From Planctomycetota bacterium (GTDB lineage: Bacteria; Planctomycetota; Planctomycetia; Gemmatales; Gemmataceae): 32,995 bases of DNA. The DNA lies in the NCBI GenBank assembly GCA_021413735.1, contig JAIOPV010000289.1, positions 1 through 32,995 on the forward strand, read 5' to 3'. The translations under genes and the position numbers were made by a program. Every line of letters begins with the position of its first letter. Position 1 is the stretch's first letter. Under the pieces are notes generated by a model. That model saw only the letters and a list, made by a program, of their open reading frames with translations, did not search any database and was not told the DNA's origin. Positions 6,376 through 14,388 of the stretch are shown piece after piece.

Positions 6376-7143
6376 ATGAATAACGCCTGTCCCAGTTGCG
6401 ACGCGGTTTACGCCGTGACCGCGAAAGATGTCGGCCGGAAGATCAAGTGCAAGAAGTGCGGCACCGCCCTGCGGGTGGACGATTCAGGACTTGTCGAGGA
6501 TGGAGTCGAAGCCCCAGAGCCCGAGGAGAGCGAAAGCGAGGAAGTCGCCGCCCCTAAGAACAAGAAGGCGAGCCGGTTTGCCGGAGCGAATCGGCCCAAG
6601 GTCGGCGACATCCTCCAAAAACTCGGCGGCGTGCCGTCGGCCCTGTTCGGATTCGGCGTGTTCCTCACGATCTGGTTCTTCTTCCAGCAGTCCATTTCCG
6701 CCCCAAACGGAGCGTCGGATAGTCGCGCGAAAGCGTCAGCGATGCGCGTGAAGTTGGAGCAGGATCAGGAAATTCGCAAGGCGGAAGCCGACCCGCCGGA
6801 ACTTCCTGAAGGTGCAGTCGATGCCGCGGCTATGGAAACGTACTCCAAAGCGAAGCAGGAGTACGACAAGAACCTGATGAAGAAGCGCAAGGAGATCGAC
6901 AAGAAATTCAAGAAGCCATTGAACGAGGCCAACGATGACTTCACGCTGACGCAGATTGGCAACGCTCGCGGTCAGTGGTGGGATCAATACGGGCTGATGT
7001 TCGGGTTCATGTTCCTGTCGTTTGGTTGCATCGCTTACGTCCGGGGCGATGGGAACCTCGTACTCCGCATTGTCGCGGGCACGATCCTGACCTTGTTGTT
7101 CCTGGTGATCTTCGGAAAGTTCAGCGGTTGCGGTGCGCGGTAG
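6376..7143 (+). CDS. MJ0042-like zinc-ribbon membrane protein
   Basis: A 255-residue protein of unknown function. The N-terminal zinc ribbon binds one metal through two CxxC pairs (Cys5/Cys8 in CPSC and Cys25/Cys28 in CKKC), in the pattern of MJ0042/GJO-type fingers common at the start of planctomycete proteins. An acidic linker (about 35-60) follows, then a hydrophobic segment (about 88-108), a charged helical region rich in Lys/Glu (about 120-190), and two more membrane segments (about 205-222 and 228-249). The finger probably faces the cytoplasm. It ends 2 nt from the stop of the convergent SUMF1-domain gene. No clear Shine-Dalgarno is present; the start is fixed by the finger. Confidence 0.85.
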   Translation: MNNACPSCDAVYAVTAKDVGRKIKCKKCGTALRVDDSGLVEDGVEAPEPEESESEEVAAPKNKKASRFAGANRPKVGDILQKLGGVPSALFGFGVFLTIWFFFQQSISAPNGASDSRAKASAMRVKLEQDQEIRKAEADPPELPEGAVDAAAMETYSKAKQEYDKNLMKKRKEIDKKFKKPLNEANDDFTLTQIGNARGQWWDQYGLMFGFMFLSFGCIAYVRGDGNLVLRIVAGTILTLLFLVIFGKFSGCGAR

Positions 7144-7145
7144 GA

Positions 7146-8102
7146 TTATTCCGCTGGACGCACGGGCAGCAACACGGCGAGCCGGAAACCAACCCAGTGG
7201 TTCCGGCGCGCGACCGAGAGATTTCGACGGTGGCTGCTCTTGGTTGCCGTCACGCTCGTTCGCAAGAAGCACGCACCACGCACGACCGACTGAACGGGTT
7301 CGCCATCTGAGGGGTACGCGACTTTCGGATACGGTTCCGGGAATGCACCGATCACCGCGTCTTCGGTCGTCGGCAGGCACCACTCCGACACGTTGCCGAT
7401 CAATTCTTCGCAGCCGTAAGGCGACCGCACCCGCGAGAACTTCCCCACTTCGCACGTTCCCGTCACCGCGATCTGCGCGAGCTTCTTGGATGGCACGCTG
7501 TCGCCCCAAGGATATGTGCGTCCGTCCGTGCCGCGTGCGGCTTTCTCCCACAGCCATTCGGTCGGCAGCGTCCCCCCTGCCCACTTCGCGTAAGCCAGTG
7601 CGTCGAACAGCGACACCTGCGTGACGGGATGGCGTTCCTTTCCCTTCGGAGGCTTCCCGCTTCTCCAGTTGGAGAGGAAGCTTTCGTTATTCGGATGTTC
7701 CGCCGCGGGCGTATAGCCGGTTTCCGCACAGAACTTCGCGTACTGCTCATGCGTGACCGGGAAGCGGCCGAGTGAGAAGCCGGCGGTTTCGGCGGTCTTG
7801 TTCGCTGTGCCGTAGAGGAACTTCCCTGGCGGAATCCACACCATCTCGGAGCCGTCGAGCGGGTTCTGCCAGGTGAGATTCGCGGTGGTGCTGTCGGTGT
7901 GTTCGCACGGTAACACGAGGTCGTTTTCGCGGGCGAAGTCGAGGACGCCGTGCGCATCGGGGTTGCCCATGACGCTCGTGACGAGTCGCCATGCTGCCGA
8001 AGAACGTTTGGGGCTGGGTTGCCGTTTCGCGAGAAGCGTGAGTTCGTGCAGCGCCTTGGCCGACGGCGGCCCGACGGTGTTCGGGGTGTCGTCTTCGTCC
8101 AT
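7146..8102 (-). CDS. SUMF1/formylglycine-generating enzyme-fold protein, probably not a sulfatase activator
   Basis: A 318-residue protein. Residues about 85-312 are a SUMF1 (FGE-sulfatase) domain: WQNPLDGSEMVWIPPGKFLYG, FPVTHEQYAKFC, HPVTQVSLFDALAYAKWAGG, LPTEWLWEKAARG, YPWGD, ELIGNVSEWC, and a C-terminal VGFRLAV. True formylglycine-generating enzymes carry two copper-binding cysteines shortly after the RGG(S) motif. Here that stretch reads RGACFLRTSVTATKSSHRR and both positions are non-Cys. It therefore more likely belongs to the large group of SUMF1-fold proteins with other or unknown roles. The first 80 residues show no known domain. It is the last gene of the phosphatase-ClpS-SUMF1 operon, 78 nt after clpS. 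Confidence 0.85.
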   Translation of the reverse strand: MDEDDTPNTVGPPSAKALHELTLLAKRQPSPKRSSAAWRLVTSVMGNPDAHGVLDFARENDLVLPCEHTDSTTANLTWQNPLDGSEMVWIPPGKFLYGTANKTAETAGFSLGRFPVTHEQYAKFCAETGYTPAAEHPNNESFLSNWRSGKPPKGKERHPVTQVSLFDALAYAKWAGGTLPTEWLWEKAARGTDGRTYPWGDSVPSKKLAQIAVTGTCEVGKFSRVRSPYGCEELIGNVSEWCLPTTEDAVIGAFPEPYPKVAYPSDGEPVQSVVRGACFLRTSVTATKSSHRRNLSVARRNHWVGFRLAVLLPVRPAE

Positions 8103-8180
8103 TTGAGTGGAACCCGTGAGGGTCGCGAGGAATTTACTTCAGAAAGCTCAATATGGCTGCGGTCGCAAGACGAAAATGCC

Positions 8181-8507
8181 TCATTCTGCTGCTTCAAGCA
8201 CGGCGGTCATCGAGCCTTGACAACGCGGAATGCGAGCGTCGGGGCCGTATGCGTGAATCTGATCGCGCTTCAACTCGGCTCGCTCCAGGCTCGTCGTGCA
8301 GACAATCGCTCGGCCCGTCGAATCCACCATCTTCGCGAGCAGGTAGCCCTTCTCAACCGGGTGACCGAACAACGCCTTCAACATCTCGATGACGTATTCG
8401 TAAGTGTGGTCGTCGTCGTTCAGGAGAATCACGTTATACGGCGGCTGCCGCTTTGTTCGCTGTTCCTGTTCGACGTCGGTATCCGGCAGTGTGGCTGTGT
8501 CGCTCAT
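8181..8507 (-). CDS. clpS: ClpS family ATP-dependent protease adaptor
   Basis: A 108-residue adaptor that hands N-degron proteins to ClpA/ClpC-ClpP. The core is clear: PPYNVILLNDDDHTYEYVIEML (Asn-Asp of the substrate pocket), then a helix, then GRAIVCTTSLERAELKRDQIHAYG. The position of the Escherichia coli pocket His66 seems to be Asp here (VDSTGRAIV), so substrate preference may differ from classical ClpS. Planctomycete ClpS proteins with this form and a KRDQI-x-x-x-G tail are familiar to me from memory. GAGG lies about 10 nt before the ATG. It sits 37 nt after the phosphatase gene and is presumably co-transcribed. Confidence 0.92.
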   Translation of the reverse strand: MSDTATLPDTDVEQEQRTKRQPPYNVILLNDDDHTYEYVIEMLKALFGHPVEKGYLLAKMVDSTGRAIVCTTSLERAELKRDQIHAYGPDARIPRCQGSMTAVLEAAE

Positions 8508-8544
8508 CTTCGCGTAACCTCGAGTGGGCCTACTTCATTGTAGG

Positions 8545-10338
8545 TCAACTTGCCGCTGGCCATGCACCAGTCGCACGCGGACGTGCAACATCCGACTGCG
8601 GCGCGAGCGGTTGTTCCAGGCGACCAAAGCAGACAATCGCAATGTCGTCGTTTTGCGGCACACCACTGGCGTGCCTGCGAACCTCGGTCACGAGCCGTTC
8701 GCCCATGCGTTTCGGTCGCACCGTTTCGGGCAAACTCGATTCGTCCGGGAACAAATAGCGATCCACTCGATCAAACCCGAACATCTCCCCGGCTGGGCTC
8801 ATCGCGTCCGTCACGCCGTCGGTGAAGACCGTGATCGTGTCGCCCAGTTCGAGCGTAATCGTGGCCGCTTCGTACTCGTAACCGGGGATCACGCCCAGCG
8901 GCAATCCCGTCGCGTCGTTCGAGATCGCTTCGCCGAGTTCGCCATTGGTTCCCTTGTACAGCTTCGGGTTCATGTGCCCCGCGTTCACCACCGTAAGCTG
9001 ATTACTCGCGGGATCGAGTATCATCGCCGTGAGCGTCACGAACCGATCCTGCAATCCGCCCTTAATCATCTGGTCGTTCAGCATCGAGATGGCCTTTGCC
9101 GGGTTCGGCTCGGTCACCAGCGAGAACTTGACCTCGGAACTCAGCTTCGCCACGAGAAGCGCCGCCGGCACGCCCTTGCCCGCGACATCGCCCAGCACGA
9201 CCGCGATTCGACCATGCGGAAGCTGCACGAAGTCGTAGTAGTCGCCGCCGACGGTCTGGGCCGGCGAGTAATGCGAAAAGAACTCGTAGCCGGTCACTAA
9301 CGGAAGCGTCTGCGGAAGGAAACCCAGCAGCACTGTGCGAGCGAGTTCGATCTCTTTCAGTTCCTTTTCGCGGGCCATCTCGGAAGCGTGCATTCGAGCC
9401 TTCTCGACTGCGACACTCGCCAGATTTGCCACGATCGTGAGCAGGTTCAGATCGTCGGTGCTGAACTTCTTGGTGCGGTTCTGCGTGTCGAGCTGGATGG
9501 CCCCAATAGGGTTGCCCTCGCCGTTCATGAGCGGAACGCACATCACCGAGCGAATCTTGAACTCGGCGATGCTCGCGGCCGGTCCGAGATTCGTATCGCC
9601 GGTGGCGTCTTCGCTGAGGAACGATTGCCGTGATTCGAGCGCCTTGCGGACGATGGTTCGGCTAAACCGCGTGTCCTCAAGCCCGACGTGGCGACTCTTC
9701 ACAACCTTCGGAATGGGTCGGCCGGCTTCGTCGAGTTGCAGGACGAAACAGCGATCAGCTTGCTTGAACACGCCCAGCAGCGTGTCGGCGATCTGGACGA
9801 GCAGATGTTCGAGATTCAGCGTTTTCGAGAGGCCCGTGCTGATATCGAGCAACGCTCGCAGCCGGTCGGCCGGGGCCACCTGGAGGAAGTCTTGCGCGTT
9901 CGACTTCCCCTGGCTGGCCTCGATGGTGGTCATGCCACCGGTATCGTCCTCGTCGTCTGGCGATTCCTTCTGCATCCACGACGGCAGCTTGCCCCGCTTC
10001 GCGATGCGTTCGTCGCGGAACTGAAAGAGGAAGTCGCAGATTTTGATGCGGTCGTCCGGCTTCAGTGGTTGCCGAGTTGGCGGAGGTACCTCTTTGCCTT
10101 CGACGAACGTGTGGTTACGACTCTTCAAATCTTCGATGTAGAAGGTGCCATTCTGAACGGTGATCTTCGCGTGTTCGCGACTGACGGCGTGGTGCGGAAT
10201 GACGATCTGGCATCGATCGGCGTCGCGGCCGATGATTTGCGATTCGCCGGTCAACTGAATTGTCTTGCTCGTGGAAACGCCGTCGGGAATTTTGAGTAGT
10301 TGGAGCGTCGGCATTGCAGGCATCCGGGAAATAGCCAC
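8545..10338 (-). CDS. FHA-GAF-SpoIIE (PP2C-type) serine phosphatase, RsbU-like
   Basis: A 597-residue soluble signalling protein. The FHA domain (about 30-108: IIGRDADRCQIVIPHHAVSREH, DLKSRNHTFVEG) binds phosphothreonine. The GAF domain (about 165-320) senses a ligand or partner. The SpoIIE phosphatase domain (about 345-565) has the metal-binding GGDYYDF, VLGDVAGKGVPAALL, GHMNP and FTDGVTDAM. Enzymes of this type dephosphorylate anti-sigma antagonists and so switch stress responses; here the partner is unknown. The start is uncertain: GTG at 10338 or ATG at 10323 or 10314, none with a good Shine-Dalgarno. It is first gene of an operon with clpS and the SUMF1-domain gene. Confidence 0.92.
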   Translation of the reverse strand: MAISRMPAMPTLQLLKIPDGVSTSKTIQLTGESQIIGRDADRCQIVIPHHAVSREHAKITVQNGTFYIEDLKSRNHTFVEGKEVPPPTRQPLKPDDRIKICDFLFQFRDERIAKRGKLPSWMQKESPDDEDDTGGMTTIEASQGKSNAQDFLQVAPADRLRALLDISTGLSKTLNLEHLLVQIADTLLGVFKQADRCFVLQLDEAGRPIPKVVKSRHVGLEDTRFSRTIVRKALESRQSFLSEDATGDTNLGPAASIAEFKIRSVMCVPLMNGEGNPIGAIQLDTQNRTKKFSTDDLNLLTIVANLASVAVEKARMHASEMAREKELKEIELARTVLLGFLPQTLPLVTGYEFFSHYSPAQTVGGDYYDFVQLPHGRIAVVLGDVAGKGVPAALLVAKLSSEVKFSLVTEPNPAKAISMLNDQMIKGGLQDRFVTLTAMILDPASNQLTVVNAGHMNPKLYKGTNGELGEAISNDATGLPLGVIPGYEYEAATITLELGDTITVFTDGVTDAMSPAGEMFGFDRVDRYLFPDESSLPETVRPKRMGERLVTEVRRHASGVPQNDDIAIVCFGRLEQPLAPQSDVARPRATGAWPAAS

Positions 10339-10442
10339 TGGGGGTTGGCTCCAATGTCCGAATAAATGAGCCGAATAATCGCGAGAAGTTCCTTACGGAT
10401 GTTACTGCCGAATCGTCCTTAACGCAAGGAACACTGCGAGAT

Positions 10443-10553
10443 CCCAGGCCATTGGCCTGGGCTGAGGAAGCGCGGTCCTTCAGACCGCAAAGACATGACC
10501 GGATTTTGAGGTCTGAAGGACCGATCTCCCTTAGCCCAGACCAACGGCCTGGG
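10443..10553. repeat. REPIN-like element B
   Basis: Arms of 44 nt (10443-10486 and 10510-10553) match in inverted orientation at 38 positions. Each begins with a hairpin (CCCAGGCC-ATT-GGCCTGGG; the other arm is slightly altered), then a tail CTGAGGAAG or CTAAGGGAG, then a second small hairpin (GCGGTC..GACCGC). The tail equals that of element A (consensus CTRAGRRAG) although the hairpin stems differ. It lies between the divergent phosphatase and PEBP genes. TTTTT follows at 10555-10559, but there is no upstream gene on that strand to terminate. Confidence 0.8.
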
Positions 10554-10625
10554 TCTTTTTCGTATGCTGGCTCCCGAGATTGCGGGATGGTACTCTGACG
10601 GTTCCACTTCTCCTGGAGACCGCAA

Positions 10626-11114
10626 ATGTCGTTCAGCATCACTTCGCCCGCGTTCGTCGCAGGGCACGACATCCCGAGCGATTACACCTGCGAAGGGGGC
10701 GACATCTCGCCGGCGCTCGCCTGGTCGGACATTCCCACCGGAACGAAAAGCCTTGCCCTCATTGTGGACGATCCCGACGCCCCAGACCCTGCTGCGCCGA
10801 AAATGACGTGGGTTCACTGGGTGCTGTACAACCTGCCATCGAACACGACACGATTGGCGGAAGCCATCGACCCAGACTCACTGCCGACGGGTACTCTCGA
10901 AGGCAAGAACGACTGGAAGCGAACGGGTTACGGTGGTCCGTGCCCGCCGATTGGGCGGCATCGGTACTTTTTCAAGCTGTATGCGCTCGACGTGCTGCTC
11001 CCCGACCTGAAGCACCCGACGAAGGTGCAACTGGAGAAGGCGATGGAAGGACACATCCTGGCGAAAGCCGAAATGATCGGCACATACCAGAAAGCTCGAA
11101 CCGAGGAAGCGTGA
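10626..11114 (+). CDS. YbhB/YbcL family PEBP (Raf kinase inhibitor-like) protein
   Basis: A 162-residue cytoplasmic protein of the phosphatidylethanolamine-binding family. Visible marks are SFSITSPAFVAGHDIPSDYTCEGGDISPALAW, the ligand-site DPDAPDPAAPKMTWVHWVLYNLP, and YGGPCPPIGRHRYFFKLYALD. The Asp-Pro-Asp-x-Pro and G-P-x-P-P-x-G-x-H-R-Y segments form the anion pocket. Family members bind small anionic ligands; the bacterial role is not settled. The start at 10626 has GGAG about 8 nt upstream. It is a single gene, convergent with the large hydrolase. Confidence 0.93.
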   Translation: MSFSITSPAFVAGHDIPSDYTCEGGDISPALAWSDIPTGTKSLALIVDDPDAPDPAAPKMTWVHWVLYNLPSNTTRLAEAIDPDSLPTGTLEGKNDWKRTGYGGPCPPIGRHRYFFKLYALDVLLPDLKHPTKVQLEKAMEGHILAKAEMIGTYQKARTEEA

Positions 11115-11121
11115 GCGTCCC

Positions 11122-13344
11122 TCAATGCTTGCCGCGAAGTTTCTCGATCACCCACTTCGCGGCCTCGCCCGACGCAGGCTTACTCGTCGTCCGGTTCTGA
11201 GCGTCTACCGTTCCCTCGTACTTGCTCACGAACGGAGCCAGTGTCCCAACCGGCAGCGGACCAGGGATCACCGCGTCGAGTGGAACATACACATACGGAC
11301 TCGTCGCGAACGTCTCGGTCATGTCGATGCCACCGCGAGCGTATGCGACGGTCACGCCGTCCTCGAACAGTGCCGCGAGCAATGCCAAGTTCGCGCCACC
11401 CGGTTCGCTCACGGCAGGTTGCTCCAACTCCGAGGGCACCGCGAGTTTCACAGCCGGCCCGTTCACCTTCGCGAACGAATCGCCCCACACGGCCAGCTTC
11501 TTGCCGTCGATGTCGTCACGGGTCGGCAACCAGCGGATCACCGTTCGCAGATCGCGAAGTTGTGCTCCCAGAATCGGTTGCCCCAAAATCATGTACGTCT
11601 GCGCAATCGACGTTCGACTGCTCCCGCGATCAGCTCCCGTGCCGGCTTTTGTTTCACCCGTACCGCGAACATCGACCAGACACACCACGACGCCAGCTTT
11701 CAGCAATGCCGAGATATCCTCGCTGCGTTCACGCAAGAACGCTTGCTTCCCAGCCTGTGCGACCATCACCACAGCGGGCAGTTTCCCCTTTGCGTCCTTG
11801 GGCCGAATCACAATCAGCGGCACCGTGATCCCCGAATCGGTTTCCAACGCGAACCGTGCGAGCGTTCCGCCGGGTACGTCTTCGGTCGCTCCCGAAATCG
11901 TCTTCGGGTTTGCGACCGGCTCGATGTTGCCGAGCAGTTTCGTCCAGGTGGTCTGTGCCCACGCACGCTGAGCCGGCGCTTCAGCGGGAAGTTTCGCGTG
12001 TGCTTCGGTGCGTCGCTGAACAGCCAACTGTGCGATCACTTCGAGTACGGGTTTCGGCTTCAGCTCGGCTCGTGCTTCGTCGGTCCAACAGGTCAGTTCC
12101 TCTTTCGTGCGGCGCATGCTGTACTCGTCAGGAATCGCCATCCCGAACCAGTCCTTGAGTGCCGGGTAGATCATCTTGCGATGCACCGCTCCGATGTGGT
12201 TGCAATGCGTGTTCCCTGCGCCGCTCGCCCGCACCGTGCCTGCCCCGTGTGCGACCCGCAGCGAATCCTTCGCGTCGTAGAAACCAAAGATCTTCTGCAA
12301 TCGCGGCCACGCCGGGTCGGTCTTTGCATCCCATGCGAACTCGTGACCGTAGATCACCTTTCGCGGAGCCACGCTGCCCACGATGACGAAATGAGCGAAG
12401 CCGCCAGCCGCCCCGCCACGCAAGCCGCGTGTGCTTTCCCAGTAGCCGTCGCCGAACCATGCGAAGTCGCGATCAGGATTCTCCAACGCCGACGATTCCG
12501 GCTGCCAGCCCCCGAAGTTGAACGGCACCACGCAACTGATTCGCGGATCGAGCGCTGCCGTAACACCAGCAGGATCGCCGCCGCCAGCCACCGAACCCAT
12601 CAGAATGATGCGATCCTTGTCGATCGTCGGTTGCTTCAAGAGGACATCGACGCCACGCATGAGATCCCAGGCCATCCAGCCCATGAGACTGTCGCCAATG
12701 GCCGAGAGTTGCAGGTTCGAGTTGTACCGGAAGTAGTAATCCTGGCGACCGACGCGGAACGGCTTGTCGAAGTCCTTCGCGGTGTTGAACCCGTGCAGTC
12801 GCCGTTCACCGTAACCGAATTGATCGGGCACCAACACCGCGACGCCGGAACGTGCCCAGGTCATGCCCATGTCTTGCAGTTCGCCGTCGGCCTTCGGCGT
12901 GTGGTGAGCGTGCGCGATGATGATGCCCGGCATCTTCTCGGGTGGCTTGGCAGGCAGATACAAATTCGCTGACACCCACATCCCCGGCCGCGATTCGTAC
13001 AGGATGTTGTGGATGCGGAAGCCGTCGCCCTCCAGTTCGCGGGTCACCTTCACGACCATGTTCTTGGGCGCTTCGGGGAACGTGCCGAGCGAGTCGCGGA
13101 GTGCCTGAATGCGAGCATCGCGGTACTTGGTCCATTCCTCTTTCGTGGTGACGGCTGCGAACGCCTTCGACTCTCGCAGATTGGCTTCTTGCATCCGCGT
13201 CTTGATGTCCTGGCCCATCATCTTGGGCAGGTCTTTGGTGCGGGGATCGTCCTTGGGGAACACGTTCGGGTCGACGTCTTTGAAGTCGGCGGCGACGGAT
13301 GCAAACGCAACCACAGCGATGAGCGCGACGCGAGTGAGTGACAT
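11122..13344 (-). CDS. Secreted tandem alpha/beta hydrolase (acetyl-xylan esterase-like)
   Basis: A 740-residue exported protein with signal peptide MSLTRVALIAVVAFASVAA and two alpha/beta-hydrolase regions. The first (about 110-440) resembles planctomycete acetyl-xylan-esterase-like hydrolases: PGIIIAHAHHTPKADGE, VAVLVPDQFGYGERR, MRGVDVLLKQPTIDKDRIILMG. Its nucleophile elbow reads GSVAGGG, where relatives have G-A-S-G-G-G, so Ser appears replaced by Ala253. The second (about 500-735) has LPAVVMVAQAG, VVCLVDVRGTGET and an elbow GDSFA with Ser623. The start was moved from 13479 to the ATG at 13344, where the signal peptide begins. Paired palindromes 150 nt upstream suggest a dedicated repressor. 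Substrate unknown. Confidence 0.85.
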   Translation of the reverse strand: MSLTRVALIAVVAFASVAADFKDVDPNVFPKDDPRTKDLPKMMGQDIKTRMQEANLRESKAFAAVTTKEEWTKYRDARIQALRDSLGTFPEAPKNMVVKVTRELEGDGFRIHNILYESRPGMWVSANLYLPAKPPEKMPGIIIAHAHHTPKADGELQDMGMTWARSGVAVLVPDQFGYGERRLHGFNTAKDFDKPFRVGRQDYYFRYNSNLQLSAIGDSLMGWMAWDLMRGVDVLLKQPTIDKDRIILMGSVAGGGDPAGVTAALDPRISCVVPFNFGGWQPESSALENPDRDFAWFGDGYWESTRGLRGGAAGGFAHFVIVGSVAPRKVIYGHEFAWDAKTDPAWPRLQKIFGFYDAKDSLRVAHGAGTVRASGAGNTHCNHIGAVHRKMIYPALKDWFGMAIPDEYSMRRTKEELTCWTDEARAELKPKPVLEVIAQLAVQRRTEAHAKLPAEAPAQRAWAQTTWTKLLGNIEPVANPKTISGATEDVPGGTLARFALETDSGITVPLIVIRPKDAKGKLPAVVMVAQAGKQAFLRERSEDISALLKAGVVVCLVDVRGTGETKAGTGADRGSSRTSIAQTYMILGQPILGAQLRDLRTVIRWLPTRDDIDGKKLAVWGDSFAKVNGPAVKLAVPSELEQPAVSEPGGANLALLAALFEDGVTVAYARGGIDMTETFATSPYVYVPLDAVIPGPLPVGTLAPFVSKYEGTVDAQNRTTSKPASGEAAKWVIEKLRGKH

Positions 13345-13494
13345 TGGTAGCAGCGGGGTTTGGGAAAGTGAGCGGCAGGAACAGGATCGTAAGCGAGCCT
13401 CGGAACGAACGCCAGAGGCGCGAAGGTCTTTTTCTTTGCGGTGGTGGCTCGACCGCGCAAGTGGTCTCGACACATCCACCGCAAATCTCCCCTG

Positions 13495-13537
13495 AGTGAC
13501 AACGCGTTGTCACTGGCAGTGACAACGCGTTGTCACT
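13495..13537. promoter_or_regulatory. Twin perfect palindromes, probable operator
   Basis: AGTGACAACGCGTTGTCACT occurs twice, at 13495-13514 and 13518-13537, each a perfect 20-bp palindrome, with centres 23 bp apart. Half-sites resembling TTGTCA recur at 13610-13616 and 13679-13685. The pair lies upstream of the large hydrolase gene, next to an AT-rich stretch that probably holds its promoter. The layout fits cooperative binding of a dimeric repressor or activator; no regulator gene is adjacent. Confidence 0.75.
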
Positions 13538-13700
13538 GATTAACCCGTACTCACGTCCTTCCAAATCACGTTTTCTTCTAACAATTCTAGTGCTTTGGCA
13601 CTCCGTTGTGACATACCATAGCCACTGACGATCTTTATTATGACTAAATACAGAAATTAAGTGATGATAAAACTTTTCCGTTGTCAGTTCCATTTTTTTT
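13538..13700. other. AT-rich intergenic stretch, probable promoter region
   Basis: About 160 nt much richer in A/T than the rest of the window, including ATCTTTATTATGACTAAATA and a run of nine T at 13692-13700. No convincing coding frame was found on either strand. It lies immediately upstream of the twin operator as seen from the hydrolase gene, so the hydrolase promoter is likely here, though a unique -35/-10 pair could not be chosen. Confidence 0.4.
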
Positions 13701-13811
13701 TCGCCGACATCCGGCGGGGTGGTCGGTCGTAACCGCTTACCGGGATGCGATGTCGAGAAACCACCGCCGACGCTGCGACCGACGGGCGAGTTTCGCAGGC
13801 CGCGCAGCGCC

Positions 13812-13841
13812 TTGACACCCCTTTTCGCCCCTTTCTATGAT
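13812..13841 (+). promoter_or_regulatory. Sigma70-type promoter for the small conserved gene and methyltransferase
   Basis: TTGACA (13812-13817), an 18-bp spacer and TATGAT (13836-13841) are close to consensus. Transcription would start near 13848, giving a leader of about 150 nt before the ATG at 14001. This rules out an upstream in-frame start at 13719 for the downstream protein. Confidence 0.65.
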
Positions 13842-14000
13842 GCCCGCATCGAACCTGGGCCGCCGCCACTGATCCGGCGGTTTTGCACCACCTGCGCCTT
13901 GGTTCTGGCGAAGCCTAAATTCCAGGCAGACATTCGCCAGATTGCTGTAGCGTCCCGTTCATACCGCCGAACTGTGCTGGCTGTGCCGCCAGGAGTGCCC

Positions 14001-14381
14001 ATGCCCTCCGCCGACCCCGTTGCCGAATTTCGGGCCGATTGGCTGCCTCACGTCACCGACGAGGGGTTAGATCGACTCGTTGAGTTACTTCAGAAGGGCA
14101 GTCCACTACTGATCCACGGCGCGTTCACACGGGCGGTGCCAATGGGCTGCCTCGCGTCGCACGTGGCCTGGAATCATCCCCACACTTGTAGACTGAGCCA
14201 CGAAGCGGGCGTAATCTGGTTGACGAAAATTGCGGGCTTGAACCCGGCGACTTCTGCCGTAATTCAGGCATGGGACGAGGGCGGCCTCGGCGACTTTGAA
14301 CTGCGATCGGGCTTGCTCACCGCATGCCTCGAAGACCGCGAGCGCCGAACGGTCGAAGAGTTGGAACCCGCCGCATGCTGA
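14001..14381 (+). CDS. Conserved-looking small protein of unknown function
   Basis: A 126-residue soluble protein beginning MPSADPVAEFRADWLPHVT. No family recognised. It is mostly helical by eye, with one hydrophobic stretch (GSPLLIHGAFTRAVPMGCLASHVAWNHP is the densest part, two His and one Cys) and an acidic end. The start at 14001 has AGGAG 5 nt upstream (13991-13995) and lies below a good promoter. The following methyltransferase gene begins 7 nt after its stop, so the two are probably co-expressed, and this protein may be its partner. Confidence 0.75.
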   Translation: MPSADPVAEFRADWLPHVTDEGLDRLVELLQKGSPLLIHGAFTRAVPMGCLASHVAWNHPHTCRLSHEAGVIWLTKIAGLNPATSAVIQAWDEGGLGDFELRSGLLTACLEDRERRTVEELEPAAC

Positions 14382-14388
14382 GATCGCC

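Noticed and set aside
7146-8102. True formylglycine-generating enzyme
   Set aside because: Both catalytic cysteines after the RGG motif are absent and no sulfatase gene is near.
11125-12972. 615-codon plus-strand frame
   Set aside because: Antisense to the double hydrolase; composition is typical of the reverse of a GC-rich gene.
12806-13693. 295-codon minus-strand frame starting in the AT-rich stretch
   Set aside because: Runs across the operator palindromes and then overlaps the hydrolase gene out of frame; composition becomes Arg/His-rich there.
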